Shown here: positions 1 to 9,144 of the stretch, in pieces
Position numbering within the stretch: position 1 is the stretch's first letter
Layout: each line of letters opens with the position of its first letter
DNA from: Rufibacter ruber
GTDB lineage: Bacteria > Bacteroidota > Bacteroidia > Cytophagales > Hymenobacteraceae
Length of the DNA: 64,000 nt
Reading direction: 5' to 3'
NCBI RefSeq assembly: GCF_001647275.1
Contig: NZ_LRMM01000021.1
Span: forward strand, 1-64,000
Notes under the pieces: model-generated
Seen by the model: only the letters and a program-made list of their open reading frames with translations
Told to the model about the DNA's origin: nothing
Database searches by the model: none
Made by a program: the position numbers and the translations under genes

Positions 1-1161
1 CCAGCTGGCCCAGAAGTCCACGTACAGCACCTTGCCCCGCTTCTTGGCCATCAGCTCCTCCAGGGGGAGCGTGGCGTCCTTCTGCCCCAGCAGCTGGTTA
101 CCCTCAAAGTTCTTGTTGATGGACTCCCGGTAGGCCAGCTCCTCCTTTAGGTGACTTGTGAAATCGGTATCTGGGTAGCGGGCGGCGTAGCCTAAAAGCT
201 GCTCTTTGTGGTTGTTAAGCTTCTGGTTGAGGGAATTATTCAAGAGTAAGTACTGCACCGGCTCCACCAATGAGCTGTCGAAGAAGGTTTTCACCAATGC
301 TAAGTTCTGATTGAGATTTTTCTCTTTAGAGGCGTTCTCGTTCTCCCGCTTTATTGCCGCGGCAGCAACATACCCTAAATTCACCGCCGAGGAGGCTATA
401 ATTCTAAAATCCGGAAAGTAGTAGGAAAAGCGTTTTTGGCTCTGCAGGTATTTGGAAAGGTGAGCGTAATATTCTTTCAATTCTTCTTCTGTCCCTCCTC
501 GGTTTATTATAGCAAAATACTTCTCAAAGTTTCCTTTATGGGAAAGGAACTGCTTAGACAGCTGAACTATTTCTGGCCTTAGCAAAGGATTTGAAGAATA
601 TTGCTCCAGTAAAGCCACTTGCTTGTCTCGTCTTTCAGTTAAAACCGAATCTGATCTGGCGAAACTTGCTTCTTTAAAATCTTTCAACGTTAAGCCTAGT
701 GATGTAAGGCTGAAATCTATGCCATCAGAAAGAACCATTTTGTTGAAGAGGTTCAGTTCAGCATTCCGGACGGGATCATTCGTTTCCATCACTAATCTCT
801 TAGCACTGTCTAATTTTACTTCTATCCTGTCATTGGGGAGTATGATAAACGGAGCACCCCCTTTGTAAGAATTATAAACTATTAAAAAATTCCTGAACAA
901 AACTGTAATGCTGTCATGTCCCTTTGAAGGTATTACATCTATGAAGGTATTCAGGTAGTCCTGGTATGCGAGTCTAATGTCACTATCCTTGCCTTCCTTG
1001 AATATAAGAGTAGCAGAAGAATTAGGGGCATAACCGCTGGTTGTATCAAGCACTACAGGCAACGGGGATTGGCTTGCTTTAATCTGCCCCTGCGCATTAC
1101 CGCAGCAGAAAAGACTCCAAAGAAACAGAAGCAGCGAAAGGGAAACTGAGGCAGTTTTCAT
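1..1161 (-). CDS. Thioredoxin-fold (TlpA-like) protein, 3' end cut by window edge
   Basis: An open frame of 387 codons reads leftward off the window with no stop. The start at 1161 was chosen because it begins a clear signal peptide (MKTASVSLSLLLFLWSLFCC) and lies just after AGGAGC; the frame stays open upstream to another ATG at 1383, but that would bury the signal peptide. After a long, mostly helical middle region the last visible residues are GKVLYVDFWASW. This is the start of a thioredoxin domain directly before the expected CxxC active site, which lies outside the window. Family knowledge: Bacteroidota have many exported TlpA/ResA-like thiol-disulfide oxidoreductases with such an N-terminal domain (DUF4369-like or unrelated). 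I do not recognise the N-terminal domain. A periplasmic redox role is inferred. Confidence 0.85.
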   Translation of the reverse strand, partial: MKTASVSLSLLLFLWSLFCCGNAQGQIKASQSPLPVVLDTTSGYAPNSSATLIFKEGKDSDIRLAYQDYLNTFIDVIPSKGHDSITVLFRNFLIVYNSYKGGAPFIILPNDRIEVKLDSAKRLVMETNDPVRNAELNLFNKMVLSDGIDFSLTSLGLTLKDFKEASFARSDSVLTERRDKQVALLEQYSSNPLLRPEIVQLSKQFLSHKGNFEKYFAIINRGGTEEELKEYYAHLSKYLQSQKRFSYYFPDFRIIASSAVNLGYVAAAAIKRENENASKEKNLNQNLALVKTFFDSSLVEPVQYLLLNNSLNQKLNNHKEQLLGYAARYPDTDFTSHLKEELAYRESINKNFEGNQLLGQKDATLPLEELMAKKRGKVLYVDFWASW

Positions 1162-1960
1162 CAGGTTGCTCCTATATGGGTAAAAGCACCTTCTGTTTCT
1201 GGAGTTAAAGGCTACAGTTGTAATATCTAAACCCAGCAGCTTATTCTCGGTTACCCTATTCATTCCAGAATTACCAACAGCCATAACGTCAGGAGAGAGT
1301 TTATTGTATTTGAGCAAGTAAACAATAGGCGGGAGCGCATGCAGCGGGCTAAAGTTGAAGAAAAGGAGCAGCAGATTTTTCATAAAATTCTCTATAAATT
1401 CCCTTACTATTTGTTGCCCCCGCAGATTGTGATCTCCACTGACTTAAGAAGTGGTTCATCTAATTCTTGGCACAGGCTTTACACAGAAGCCTGGAGGGGT
1501 ATTATATATAATCTTGGGGTAGGCAGTGGCCTAAATAATGTATTTACTATAGGTAATGAGAGCAGAGACAACTGTTTTATTTAATTTTCACCATTGCGGC
1601 AATACCTGATAATGTAGGTCAGATGCTTTTTAGATTCGTTAAGTATCCTCTAGATATTTATAGAACAACAAGAACAGCTGAGCTTTTTAAGCCTTTTTGC
1701 GCCATAGCACATCTATTCTTACTCTGGTAATCTGAATTTAAATTTTTTATAGATATTCTCTTGGTTCTTTGGCCAAGCTATTACTTCCCTAAGATATTGA
1801 CTTTATTAACTTATTGAAAGAAAATAATCTTATTTCTAACTTATACTGGAATAATCTTCGCAAATGTAACTGTAGATAAAAGACACTACTACTCTCCTCT
1901 CTTCAAGTCTATTACCATTAACAAACTATTACCTTAATAAAAGCTGTTTAAAGTTTTTAT

Positions 1961-2127
1961 TAAGAGCTTGTTTACATTTTGATTTAGCAAGTGAATACGG
2001 GGAGCGAAAGGTTCTGGCGAAGCGTTTTTTGAGCAGCATACGCCCCGCTATGGTGCGGAAAAAAAGCAAAGCCAGGTTCTTTTGATACCCGTTTGCAGCA
2101 CAAAAGACAAATTTAAACATGCTCTAA
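1961..2127. repeat. MITE-like element, copy M1
   Basis: The element starts TAAGAGCTTGTTTA and ends TAAACATGCTCTAA, giving imperfect terminal inverted repeats around roughly 165 bp. The interior (AAAGGTTCTGGC..., CCAGGTTCTTTTGATACCCG, TTGCAGCACAAAAGAC) recurs at 14671-14825, 15705-15883 and, shortened and inverted, at 18357-18455. It has no coding capacity, so a transposase supplied elsewhere would be needed if it moves. Confidence 0.65.
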
Positions 2128-2130
2128 GAC

Positions 2131-2237
2131 TATGGCGCAAGCATGCGCTTGTACCTTTAGGATTAGTAAGTTTCTGTTTTAGGGCTGGTTTTGCGAAAGA
2201 AGCCCCAAAACGAAGCCACAAGCACACCTTGCGCCAT
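2131..2237. repeat. Inverted repeat ATGGCGCAAG...CTTGCGCCAT enclosing an R1 palindrome
   Basis: The left arm at 2131-2152 and the right arm at 2218-2237 are inverted copies over ATGGCGCAAG and CTTGT. The same arms recur at 53481-53503 and 53667-53689, where they again enclose an R1 palindrome. Confidence 0.6.
2174..2212. repeat. R1 palindrome, copy 1 (family definition)
   Basis: Family consensus read by eye: CTGTTTT, then GGCCTGTTTT or GGGCTGTTTT, a 2-5 base loop, AAAACAGGCC or AAAACAGCCC, then AAAACAG. The two halves pair into a stem of about 17 bp. This copy has the arms AGGGCTGGTTTT and AGAAGCCCCAAAA and lies inside the inverted repeat at 2131-2237. Confidence 0.75.
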
Positions 2238-2529
2238 GACGGAGTCAGCCACAATCATAACCATAGAAAAAGGAAAAAACGCGAAACAGGCCCCTAAAAT
2301 AATTCCCGCTAAACCAAGCTGATAATTCTAATGAAAACTGGCACCACAGGGCGCTTCTAAATTTCAACCTTGCCCTGTTGCCTCTTTTCCGCAACTGAAC
2401 AAAAGCTAGAATATGCCCAACTCCCTCCTTCCCCTAACACTCCTTCTACCAAACCCCAACCCAAATCACCCCCAACTGCGTAAACAGCGGCAAACGCGCC
2501 TGCATCTTCTGCGTTGGCTCACCAAGCGG

Positions 2530-2569
2530 CTGTTTTTGGCCTACTTTTCCAAAAACAGACCTAAAACAG
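2530..2569. repeat. R1 palindrome, copy 2
   Basis: Arms GGCCTACTTTT and AAAACAGACC, 28 bases before the start of the Omp85-type gene, so it lies in that gene's leader. Confidence 0.75.
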
Positions 2570-2597
2570 AAGAAGAGGCTAATCAGCATCTTACTAT

Positions 2598-5500
2598 ATG
2601 AAACAACTCTTACCCCGCTGGGTAACCTTACTTTTGATAGGAGCTTGTTCGCTCGCAGCAACAGCAGAAAGCTGGGCACAGCTACCTTCTCTGCCAGCCG
2701 GCTCCCCTTCCCACACAGTACTTTTGGCAGGCCGCTGGTCGCCGGGGCAATCTGCCGCCGCCCCCTTGCCGCTGCTGCAGGCGCAGCTAAAGCAGGCCGG
2801 CGAGAAAAGCTCCCTGGTGTTTATAGGCAACCCGTTTCAACCCGCTACCCTGCCCGGCATTGCCGCGTCTGACCGCAAAACCCAGGAGGCGCAGCTCCAG
2901 CAGCAGTTGGCGTACCTGCAGGGGTACAAAGGCCAGATCATTCTCATGCCCGGCGAGCATGACGCCAAAGGCCGGGTGGTACAGGAAGTCAGAAACCAGG
3001 AACGGTTTATTGCCCAGTACCTGCAGAATGAGAAGCTTATCTTGCCAGAGAACCACTGCCCCGGCCCCGCTGAGGTAGCCGTCAATGAGGATGTGCACCT
3101 CATTCTCATGGACACGCAGTGGCTCATTCCTAACCGCCGCATAGATGAAGAAGAAGAGCAGCGGGGCTGCCCCACTACCGGCGGCACGGCCACCCTGGCC
3201 GCCCTGGATGACATTTTGCGCAGCAACGAAGACAAGAACCTGTTAATGGTCATGAGCGTCTCCCCAAAGATGAAAGGGTATGAGCACCGCCTCATGCACC
3301 GGCAGCTGGCGCACATGTATACCCAGCACCCCGGCCTGGTGCATGCAGAAGGCAACTCCCCCGCCCTGCAACACCTCACTAGAGACAGCATCCACTTCAT
3401 TGGGGCCGGCTTGGGGGCCTCCAATGTAAAACCCATCAAAGACGCCATTACCGCGTTTTCCCAGAACTTGCCCGGCTTCGCCAAGGTGCTGTATTACGCC
3501 AACGGCGAGGCGTGGCTGGAGATCTGGAGCGCACCAGATGTGAACAGCACTACCGGCCAGGTGGTACACCGCGCATTGCTTTCGCGCAAGCCTACCCTCA
3601 GGCAGGTAGAAGAGAACATCAAGCGCATGAACCTGAGCTTCGCCGGCAAAAAGGCGGCGCTTCCCGCCAGCCAGGTGTATGAGGCCAGCGGTTTTCACCA
3701 GTGGCTCATGGGCCAAAACTACCGCCCAGAGTGGAAACAGCCGGTCTCCCTGCCCGTCTTTGACATTGGCACCATGCACGGCGGCCTCAAGGTGGTGCAG
3801 CGGGGAGGTGGCTTCCAGACAGTGTCTCTGCGGCTGGAAGACAGCACCGGCCGCCAGTACGTGCTGCGCTCTGTTGAGAAATACCCAGACGCGGCCCTGC
3901 CCCGCATTCTGCGCGAAACCATTGCCGCCGACGTGGTGAAAGACCAGATCTCAGCGTCTCACCCGTACGGCGCACTGGTGGCCGCTCCGCTGGCCAACGC
4001 GGTGGGTGTGTACCATACCAACCCCCAATACTTCATCATTCCAGATGACCCGCGCTTTGGGCGTTACCTCAAGGGCTTCGCCAATACCATAGGGTTGTTT
4101 GAGGAACGGCCAGATGAAGACATGTCTGACATGGCCAGCATGGGGAACTCTAAGAATGTGGTGGGCACAGACAAAGTACTGGAAAACACCCGTGAAGACC
4201 AGAATGACGAAGTAGATCAGTTAAGTGTGCTGCGCGCGCGCCTGCTGGACTTCTTCATTGCCGACTGGGACCGCCATGATGACCAGTGGCGCTGGGCCGA
4301 ATTCAAAAAAGAAGGCAAGGGCAAGATCTACAAACCCGTTCCGCGGGACCGCGACCAGGCATTCTTCGTAAACCAGGGCGTCATTCCTAACATTGCCAGC
4401 CGGCGGTGGTTGCTGCCCAAAGTGCAGGGGTTTGATGAGAGCCTGCGTGATATCAAAGGCTTTAACTTCAACAACCGCTATTTTGACCGCTATTTCCTCA
4501 CGGAGCCTGACCGCGCCCAATGGCTGGCTATGGCAGACTCGGTACGCAGTAGCCTCACAGATGAAGCCATAGAGCAGGCCGTGCGCCAGCTTCCGCCAGA
4601 GATATACCAGAAGTCTGGCAAGCAACTGGAGGAGACCCTGAAAGCCCGCCGTGCGTACCTTAAGCGGGATGCCGAAGACTACTATGAGTTCCTGGCCCAG
4701 AAAGTAGACGTGGTGGGCACAGATGAGAAAGATTATTTTGAAGTTGAGCGGCAAGCCGATGGCGCCACCCTGGTTTCCATCTACAAACAACAACCGTTCA
4801 CGCCAGAGAACCAGATCTACCAGCGCCGTTTCATTTCACCAGACACCAGGGAGATACGGCTGTACGGGCTGGGCGGTGATGACGTCATGCACGTAACCGG
4901 CAAAGCCGAAGACGGTATCAGGCTCCGGCTCATTGGCGGCGAGGGTCAAGATGAAATAACTGACTCTTCTTTTGTTGACGGCCTGCGCCGGCTGACCTAC
5001 GTGTATGATCAACGCAACGGGGCCAAGCTGCAACTGGGCCCAGAGGCCAGAGACTACACCCGCCTTCGGCCCACGGCCAAGTATGACCGCCAGAGCTTCC
5101 GGTACAATTATCTTGGCCCCCTGGGCTCGTTTGAGTTCAACCGTGATGACGGCTTTCTGCTGGGGGCAGGTGCTTTGCTCAAAACCCAGTCGTTCCAGAA
5201 GGAGCCGTACGGCATGATGCACCGGCTGGTGGGCAGCTACGCTTTTGCCACCAACTCGTTCCTGATTGACTACGCCGCCCACTTTACCCGCGTACGGCTG
5301 GGGCTGGACGTGAAGGTGAACGTAAACTGGAAGAGCCCCGGCTTCTCAGACAATTTCTTCGGGCTGAGCAATGAGAGCTTGTACAACCCAGACATTGACA
5401 TTGACTACTACCGCTACCGCTCCACCCAATTCTACGCCAACCTGCTGGTAGGCCGAAAACTGGGCGAGTATGAGACGCTGTTTGTGGGGCCGGCCTTCCA

Positions 5501-6155
5501 GACGGTGAACGTAGAGCGCACGCCGGGCCGCTTCCTGCCAACCCAGCTGGAAACGTCAGACCGGTTGGCTGGCTACTATCAAGAGAAGGCCTATGCGGGG
5601 GTACGGCTGGAATATGTGCTGGACTCCAGAAACTCTGTGGCCCTGCCTGACCGCGGCATGTTCTGGAGCGTAGCCGGTGAGGCCATGAGGGGAACCAGCC
5701 AGACCGCCAGAGATGTGGCACGCGTGCACTCGCAACTGTCACTCTACAAGACGGTACGCATTCCGTTCAAGCTCACGCTGGCCACCCGCTTTGGCGGCGG
5801 CCACACCTTTGGCGACAACTTTGAGTTCTTCCAGGCCCAAACCCTGGACGGACTGGCCAATCTGCGGGGCTTCAGAAGAACCCGTTTCAGTGGCCAGAGC
5901 AGCTTTTACAACAACACAGAGGCGCGTCTGCGGCTGTTCAGCTTTACCACCTATCTGTTTCCCGCCTCTATTGGCATCTTCGGGTTCCATGATGTGGGCC
6001 GGGTGTGGGTAGACGGGGAGAACTCGAACAAGTGGCACAGGGGCTACGGCGGGGGCGTCTGGCTGTCGCCGCTGAACCAGGTGGTGATCTCTGTGGGCTA
6101 CACCGCGTCTGATGAAGACCAAATGCCGTTGATCAAAGCAGGTTTCTTCTTCTAA
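2598..6155 (+). CDS. Omp85/BamA-type outer-membrane barrel fused to a decayed metallophosphoesterase domain
   Basis: The 1185-residue protein opens with a signal peptide (cleavage near SWAQ). Residues about 40-290 follow the layout of calcineurin-like phosphoesterases, but the metal-binding motifs are altered: the usual GDN reads GNP, GNHDW reads GEHDA, HHP reads SVSP and GHEH reads AEGN. A long middle region precedes a C-terminal Omp85 (BamA/TamA) barrel ending in GFFF, the terminal aromatic typical of outer-membrane barrels. Phosphoesterase-Omp85 fusions are known in Bacteroidota. The gene stands alone, with a strong terminator at 6168. Likely role (inferred): an outer-membrane translocon or scaffold whose exposed or periplasmic domain binds rather than hydrolyses. 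The substrate is unknown. Confidence 0.88.
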   Translation: MKQLLPRWVTLLLIGACSLAATAESWAQLPSLPAGSPSHTVLLAGRWSPGQSAAAPLPLLQAQLKQAGEKSSLVFIGNPFQPATLPGIAASDRKTQEAQLQQQLAYLQGYKGQIILMPGEHDAKGRVVQEVRNQERFIAQYLQNEKLILPENHCPGPAEVAVNEDVHLILMDTQWLIPNRRIDEEEEQRGCPTTGGTATLAALDDILRSNEDKNLLMVMSVSPKMKGYEHRLMHRQLAHMYTQHPGLVHAEGNSPALQHLTRDSIHFIGAGLGASNVKPIKDAITAFSQNLPGFAKVLYYANGEAWLEIWSAPDVNSTTGQVVHRALLSRKPTLRQVEENIKRMNLSFAGKKAALPASQVYEASGFHQWLMGQNYRPEWKQPVSLPVFDIGTMHGGLKVVQRGGGFQTVSLRLEDSTGRQYVLRSVEKYPDAALPRILRETIAADVVKDQISASHPYGALVAAPLANAVGVYHTNPQYFIIPDDPRFGRYLKGFANTIGLFEERPDEDMSDMASMGNSKNVVGTDKVLENTREDQNDEVDQLSVLRARLLDFFIADWDRHDDQWRWAEFKKEGKGKIYKPVPRDRDQAFFVNQGVIPNIASRRWLLPKVQGFDESLRDIKGFNFNNRYFDRYFLTEPDRAQWLAMADSVRSSLTDEAIEQAVRQLPPEIYQKSGKQLEETLKARRAYLKRDAEDYYEFLAQKVDVVGTDEKDYFEVERQADGATLVSIYKQQPFTPENQIYQRRFISPDTREIRLYGLGGDDVMHVTGKAEDGIRLRLIGGEGQDEITDSSFVDGLRRLTYVYDQRNGAKLQLGPEARDYTRLRPTAKYDRQSFRYNYLGPLGSFEFNRDDGFLLGAGALLKTQSFQKEPYGMMHRLVGSYAFATNSFLIDYAAHFTRVRLGLDVKVNVNWKSPGFSDNFFGLSNESLYNPDIDIDYYRYRSTQFYANLLVGRKLGEYETLFVGPAFQTVNVERTPGRFLPTQLETSDRLAGYYQEKAYAGVRLEYVLDSRNSVALPDRGMFWSVAGEAMRGTSQTARDVARVHSQLSLYKTVRIPFKLTLATRFGGGHTFGDNFEFFQAQTLDGLANLRGFRRTRFSGQSSFYNNTEARLRLFSFTTYLFPASIGIFGFHDVGRVWVDGENSNKWHRGYGGGVWLSPLNQVVISVGYTASDEDQMPLIKAGFFF

Positions 6156-6167
6156 CGGTTACCCTTA

Positions 6168-6210
6168 AAAACAGGAGTGGCTGGTGCAATGCACCAGCCA
6201 CTCCTGTTTT
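6168..6210 (+). terminator. Intrinsic terminator after the Omp85-type gene
   Basis: A perfect 20-bp inverted repeat with a 3-base loop (AAT) ends in a TTTT run that also forms the left edge of R1 copy 3. Because both ends carry A or T runs it could work on either strand. Confidence 0.85.
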
Positions 6211-6242
6211 GGGGCTGTTTTTCTGAAAACAGGCCCAAAACG
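6204..6242. repeat. R1 palindrome, copy 3
   Basis: Its first CTGTTTT is shared with the terminator hairpin at 6168-6210. Confidence 0.75.
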
Positions 6243-6417
6243 GCATCCTCCTTTTTCATAGGTGATGGCCCCTAAAAGAAAGCAAAGGAGAAGGCAGACA
6301 TTTCTTTAGGGGAAAGCAGCCCACACGCGGCAAAACATTCCCTGGCATCTGCCAGCTCCTGAGGCATTCTGCCTTTCTGACTGACCATAGAAGGCGGCCC
6401 CTGCAAAGATGGCCATT

Positions 6418-6459
6418 AAAAACAGAAGGGCTAGCCGCACGGCTAGCCCTTCTGTTTTT
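6418..6459 (-). terminator. Bidirectional hairpin terminator before the 6491-6751 gene end
   Basis: Two perfect 19-bp arms (AAAAACAGAAGGGCTAGCC and its complement) with a GCAC loop. It lies downstream of the leftward gene at 6491-6751 and its edge runs into R1 copy 4. Confidence 0.8.
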
Positions 6460-6490
6460 GACCTGTTTTTCTGAAAACAGCCTGAAAACG
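6452..6490. repeat. R1 palindrome, copy 4
   Basis: Arms ACCTGTTTTT and GAAAACAGCCT. It abuts the stop codon of the leftward gene that ends at 6491. Confidence 0.75.
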
Positions 6491-6751
6491 CTAATTCAGA
6501 AAAATAGAGAACAGTTCAAACCGGTTGGAGGAGAAGCTCCAGTGAGACGGCGACGGGTGAATCTCCTCGCCTTCCTCATCAATGATGGTCACCGCCATTC
6601 CCTCTTCCTGGTTCAGGGGCTCTGTGAAATGCTTTACGGTGTACACATGACCTTCCTCAATCCATTCTTCTGGCTCAAAACCGGGCAGGGAAGCATCAAT
6701 ACATTTGGCATAGACTGCCATATAGCTGGGTGGATAGATCAAATTTACCAT
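6491..6751 (-). CDS. Small hypothetical protein (86 aa)
   Basis: The protein begins MVNLIYPPSYMAVYAKCIDA and carries the pattern 'PGFEPEEWIEEGHVYTV', then a run of acidic residues (IIDEEGEEI) and ends FELFSIFLN. It has no signal peptide or membrane segment. The pattern of a conserved Cys, a GHVY-type turn and a closing hydrophobic strand resembles small Bacteroidota proteins of unknown function that look like compact beta-barrels, but I cannot name a family. Codon use fits a real gene better than the opposite-strand frame, and an R1 palindrome and a terminator follow it as they follow other genes here. Confidence 0.65.
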   Translation of the reverse strand: MVNLIYPPSYMAVYAKCIDASLPGFEPEEWIEEGHVYTVKHFTEPLNQEEGMAVTIIDEEGEEIHPSPSHWSFSSNRFELFSIFLN

Positions 6752-7014
6752 ATCTTCTTAACTGTAATCTGGTGAGAAAAATTCCGGTGGCCGTACATAC
6801 TCCTGTTCTTCCTTTTACACAAAAACCTCGCCAAGATTCATGGCAGCCCACCCCCTTGATTTCATGACTAGTATAAGCATTGTATTTGAGCTTTGCAACC
6901 CCTGGCCAGAATTTAACCTGCCCCAACAGCACCCTCTTGCTTTTTTACTCGTACACCAAAGAGCCAGAATGACTGGCTTATTCAATGTTGTTACACCTAA
7001 ATAAATACCAGATC

Positions 7015-7275
7015 ATGGAAAAGGATAAGCAAGACCTAGACAATAAATATGATGAGAAAGACAAGTTGCCTAACGGAAAGTATTCTGCGGGTGACCTGAA
7101 GCAAACCTCAGAAGAGCCCGGCGCCAACGCCAAAGACCAGGCCAGTTTCCAGCAGGGCGGTCAGCAGCCCGGCAACAGCCAGGGAGGCCAGGGAGGCAAA
7201 ACCACAGACGGTGACAAAAACTCACGCCATGATGACGGTGATGAGATGAGTGTGTTTGGCCGCATGGATAGCTAA
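7015..7275 (+). CDS. Low-complexity hydrophilic protein (86 aa)
   Basis: The start at 7015 (MEKDKQDLDNKYDEKDKL) is preferred over an upstream ATG at 6985, which adds an unrelated-looking leader. The sequence is almost wholly charged or polar, rich in Asp, Lys, Gly and Gln, with a Gly/Gln stretch (QQGGQQPGNSQGGQGG), and should be intrinsically disordered. It resembles small stress-related hydrophilic proteins in this phylum by composition only. It ends 14 bases before the metallo-beta-lactamase gene, so the two are probably co-transcribed. Function unknown. Confidence 0.65.
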   Translation: MEKDKQDLDNKYDEKDKLPNGKYSAGDLKQTSEEPGANAKDQASFQQGGQQPGNSQGGQGGKTTDGDKNSRHDDGDEMSVFGRMDS

Positions 7276-7289
7276 TCTGTGACCAGCCT

Positions 7290-8384
7290 ATGCAAGACCA
7301 ACTGTCATCTGTTCTAAAACAAAAGCAGGAATCCTGTTTTATGGTAGCGCCCGGCGTCATGGGCATGGAGATTGTCTTTGTGAACCTGTTCTTTGTGGAG
7401 AACCCAGACAACTCATGGGTGTTGATTGACGCCGGACTCTACGGCTCTGCCGATAAAATCAGAAGGGCCGCCGAAGAAAAGTTTGGGAAGAACAATCCGC
7501 CCAAGGCCATATTGCTCACGCACGGGCATTTTGACCACGTGGGCGCCCTCCAGACCTTGGCCGACTACTGGCAAGTGCCGGTGTTTGCCCACCGTCTGGA
7601 GTTCCCGTACCTGACAGGCATCTCCAACTATCCGCCGCCAGACTCCAGTGTGGGTGGCGGCGGCATGGCCTACCTTTCCTTCATGTACCCCAAAAAGCCC
7701 ATCACGTTCAGAGGAAGACTGGAATTGTTGCCCTCAGACGGCTCAGTCCCTTTTCTACCTGAATGGCGGTGGCTGGAAACGCCCGGCCATGCCCCGGGGC
7801 ACGTATCTTTCTTCAGGGAGCATGACCGCGTGCTGATTGCCGGAGACGCCTTCGTGACCCGTAAGCCAGAGTCAGCGCTGGCGGTGCTGACCCAAAAGCA
7901 GGAAGTCTGCGGCCCGCCCGCTTACTTCACCCCAGACTGGATAGCCGCGCGGCATTCAGTCCAGAAATTGGCTAATCTGCAGCCAGAGGTGGCCGCTTCA
8001 GGGCACGGGCTGCCCATGCGCGGCGAGGCTCTGCACAAGGGCTTAAACGAACTGGCGCGGTTGTTTGACCAGCTGGCGGTTCCGCACCAGGGGCGCTATG
8101 TAAAGCAGCCGGCCATTACTGACAAGACGGGCGTTGTACAACTGCCGCCCAACGTGAGCAACACCGTTCCCAAGGTATTGGCGACAGCGGGCCTGGTGGC
8201 ATTAGCCGGCTTGGCCACGTACGCCTTCACCAAGAAACGGAAATCCCCTACCCATTCACGCATTAAAAAAACGTGGCCCGGCTACGCCAGCAGGCCTGGT
8301 TATGCGCATTCGCCGCAGGCAGAGGAGACAAACTCTTCTGTAAGGGCGCATGACCCCAACAGCACTACCAACAATTACCCGTGA
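7290..8384 (+). CDS. Metallo-beta-lactamase-fold hydrolase with C-terminal membrane segment
   Basis: The 364-residue protein carries the metal-binding motif HGHFDH near residue 80, a later GHAPGH, and GDAFVTRK, which together give the two-metal site of the MBL fold. The core ends near residue 260. A hydrophobic segment around residues 292-308 (VLATAGLVALAGLATYAF) is followed by a Lys-Lys-Arg-Lys stretch and a disordered tail, suggesting a C-terminal membrane anchor. There is no signal peptide. The substrate cannot be told from sequence; glyoxalase II-like thioesters or lactones are possible. It follows the small hydrophilic gene at 7015 closely. Confidence 0.85.
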   Translation: MQDQLSSVLKQKQESCFMVAPGVMGMEIVFVNLFFVENPDNSWVLIDAGLYGSADKIRRAAEEKFGKNNPPKAILLTHGHFDHVGALQTLADYWQVPVFAHRLEFPYLTGISNYPPPDSSVGGGGMAYLSFMYPKKPITFRGRLELLPSDGSVPFLPEWRWLETPGHAPGHVSFFREHDRVLIAGDAFVTRKPESALAVLTQKQEVCGPPAYFTPDWIAARHSVQKLANLQPEVAASGHGLPMRGEALHKGLNELARLFDQLAVPHQGRYVKQPAITDKTGVVQLPPNVSNTVPKVLATAGLVALAGLATYAFTKKRKSPTHSRIKKTWPGYASRPGYAHSPQAEETNSSVRAHDPNSTTNNYP

Positions 8385-8397
8385 GCGGGTTCTCTTA

Positions 8398-8437
8398 TAA
8401 AAGCGAAGCAGGCCATGATGGCCTGCCTTCCGCTTTT
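8398..8437 (+). terminator. Terminator of the MBL-fold gene
   Basis: A hairpin with arms AAAGCGAAGCAGGCC and GGCCTGCCTTCCGCTTTT starts 14 bases past the stop and ends in a T run. It sits between convergent genes and could serve both. Confidence 0.75.
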
Positions 8438-8446
8438 AAGGGCTTT

Positions 8447-8486
8447 CTGTTTTGGGCCTGTTTTTGGGAAAACAGCCCCAAAACAG
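8447..8486. repeat. R1 palindrome, copy 5
   Basis: Arms GGGCCTGTTTTT and AAAACAGCCCC, between convergent genes and 8 bases from the stop of the PRC-barrel gene. Confidence 0.75.
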
Positions 8487-8493
8487 AAAATTA

Positions 8494-9117
8494 TCAGAAG
8501 CCTATGGCTTTCCGCTTTAAGGCGGCAAACTCCTCTTGGGTGATGGTGCCTTCATTGAGCATCTGGCGCAAACGCTCAATGGCGGCAATGTCTTCCTGCA
8601 CCGGGTTTGCCCCTAAACCGCCGCTTTGCATCCGGTTCTGGTAGAAACGGTCCTCGTTGAAATGGTCCTGCCCGTAGAACTCGTCTGTGGGCTCAGCCGA
8701 AGACGGTGCCGTATAGGTTTCCTGCGGCTGGGTAATGGCGTGCATAACCCGGTACTCATAGTCAGAATCTACCACGCCGCCTCTGTAAAACGGGAACTGC
8801 CCCAACGCACTCTCTGTGAGGCTGGGCGCAAACACCTGGTCACTGTCAGCGTCCAGGTGGGCGGCGCCAATGGGCAGAATAATGTGCCGCAGGTCAGTGT
8901 CTGGCAGCAGCAGGTGCTTGTCAACGTCAATGTCCAGGTAGCGCACTTTCATGAGGTCGCGGTCTACAATGAGGTCATCTACCACGCCAATACGTTTGCC
9001 GTTTGCGCCAATCACTTCCCAGCCGCGCACGTCCAGGTTCTGTTTGGCTACTTTGAAGTCTGTTAAATCATGCAAGGGAGCCAGCCGTGCCGCTCCGGTG
9101 TTTCTATGCGTTGCCAT
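8494..9117 (-). CDS. PRC-barrel protein with C-terminal SHOCT-like domain
   Basis: The 207-residue protein has a central segment (about residues 25-110: VRGWEVIGANGKRIGVVDDL, then VRYLDIDVD, then ILPIGAAHLD) that matches the PRC-barrel fold of photosynthetic reaction-centre H subunits and stress proteins. The C-terminus (IERLRQMLNEGTITQEEFAA) is a SHOCT-like short oligomerisation domain. It has no signal peptide or membrane segment. Family knowledge: such stand-alone PRC-barrel proteins are found in general-stress gene sets, but their biochemical role is not settled. A small membrane protein gene lies 27 bases upstream on the same strand, so they may form an operon. Confidence 0.85.
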   Translation of the reverse strand: MATHRNTGAARLAPLHDLTDFKVAKQNLDVRGWEVIGANGKRIGVVDDLIVDRDLMKVRYLDIDVDKHLLLPDTDLRHIILPIGAAHLDADSDQVFAPSLTESALGQFPFYRGGVVDSDYEYRVMHAITQPQETYTAPSSAEPTDEFYGQDHFNEDRFYQNRMQSGGLGANPVQEDIAAIERLRQMLNEGTITQEEFAALKRKAIGF

Positions 9118-9144
9118 GTATGGTGCGTTTAGTGAAGAAAAGGG

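Larger units (their letters stand above)
1162..2597. other. Intergenic spacer with MITE-like element, inverted repeat and two R1 palindromes
   Basis: No convincing gene is seen. The first 800 bases are AT-rich and the short frames there show no family resemblance. From 1961 the spacer holds repeats: a MITE-like element, an inverted repeat at 2131-2237 that encloses an R1 palindrome, and a second R1 palindrome at 2530-2569 just before the next gene. Confidence 0.6.

Noticed and set aside
1339-1584. 81-codon frame in the left spacer
   Set aside because: No family resemblance and no gene-like codon use; the region is AT-rich spacer upstream of the thioredoxin-like gene.
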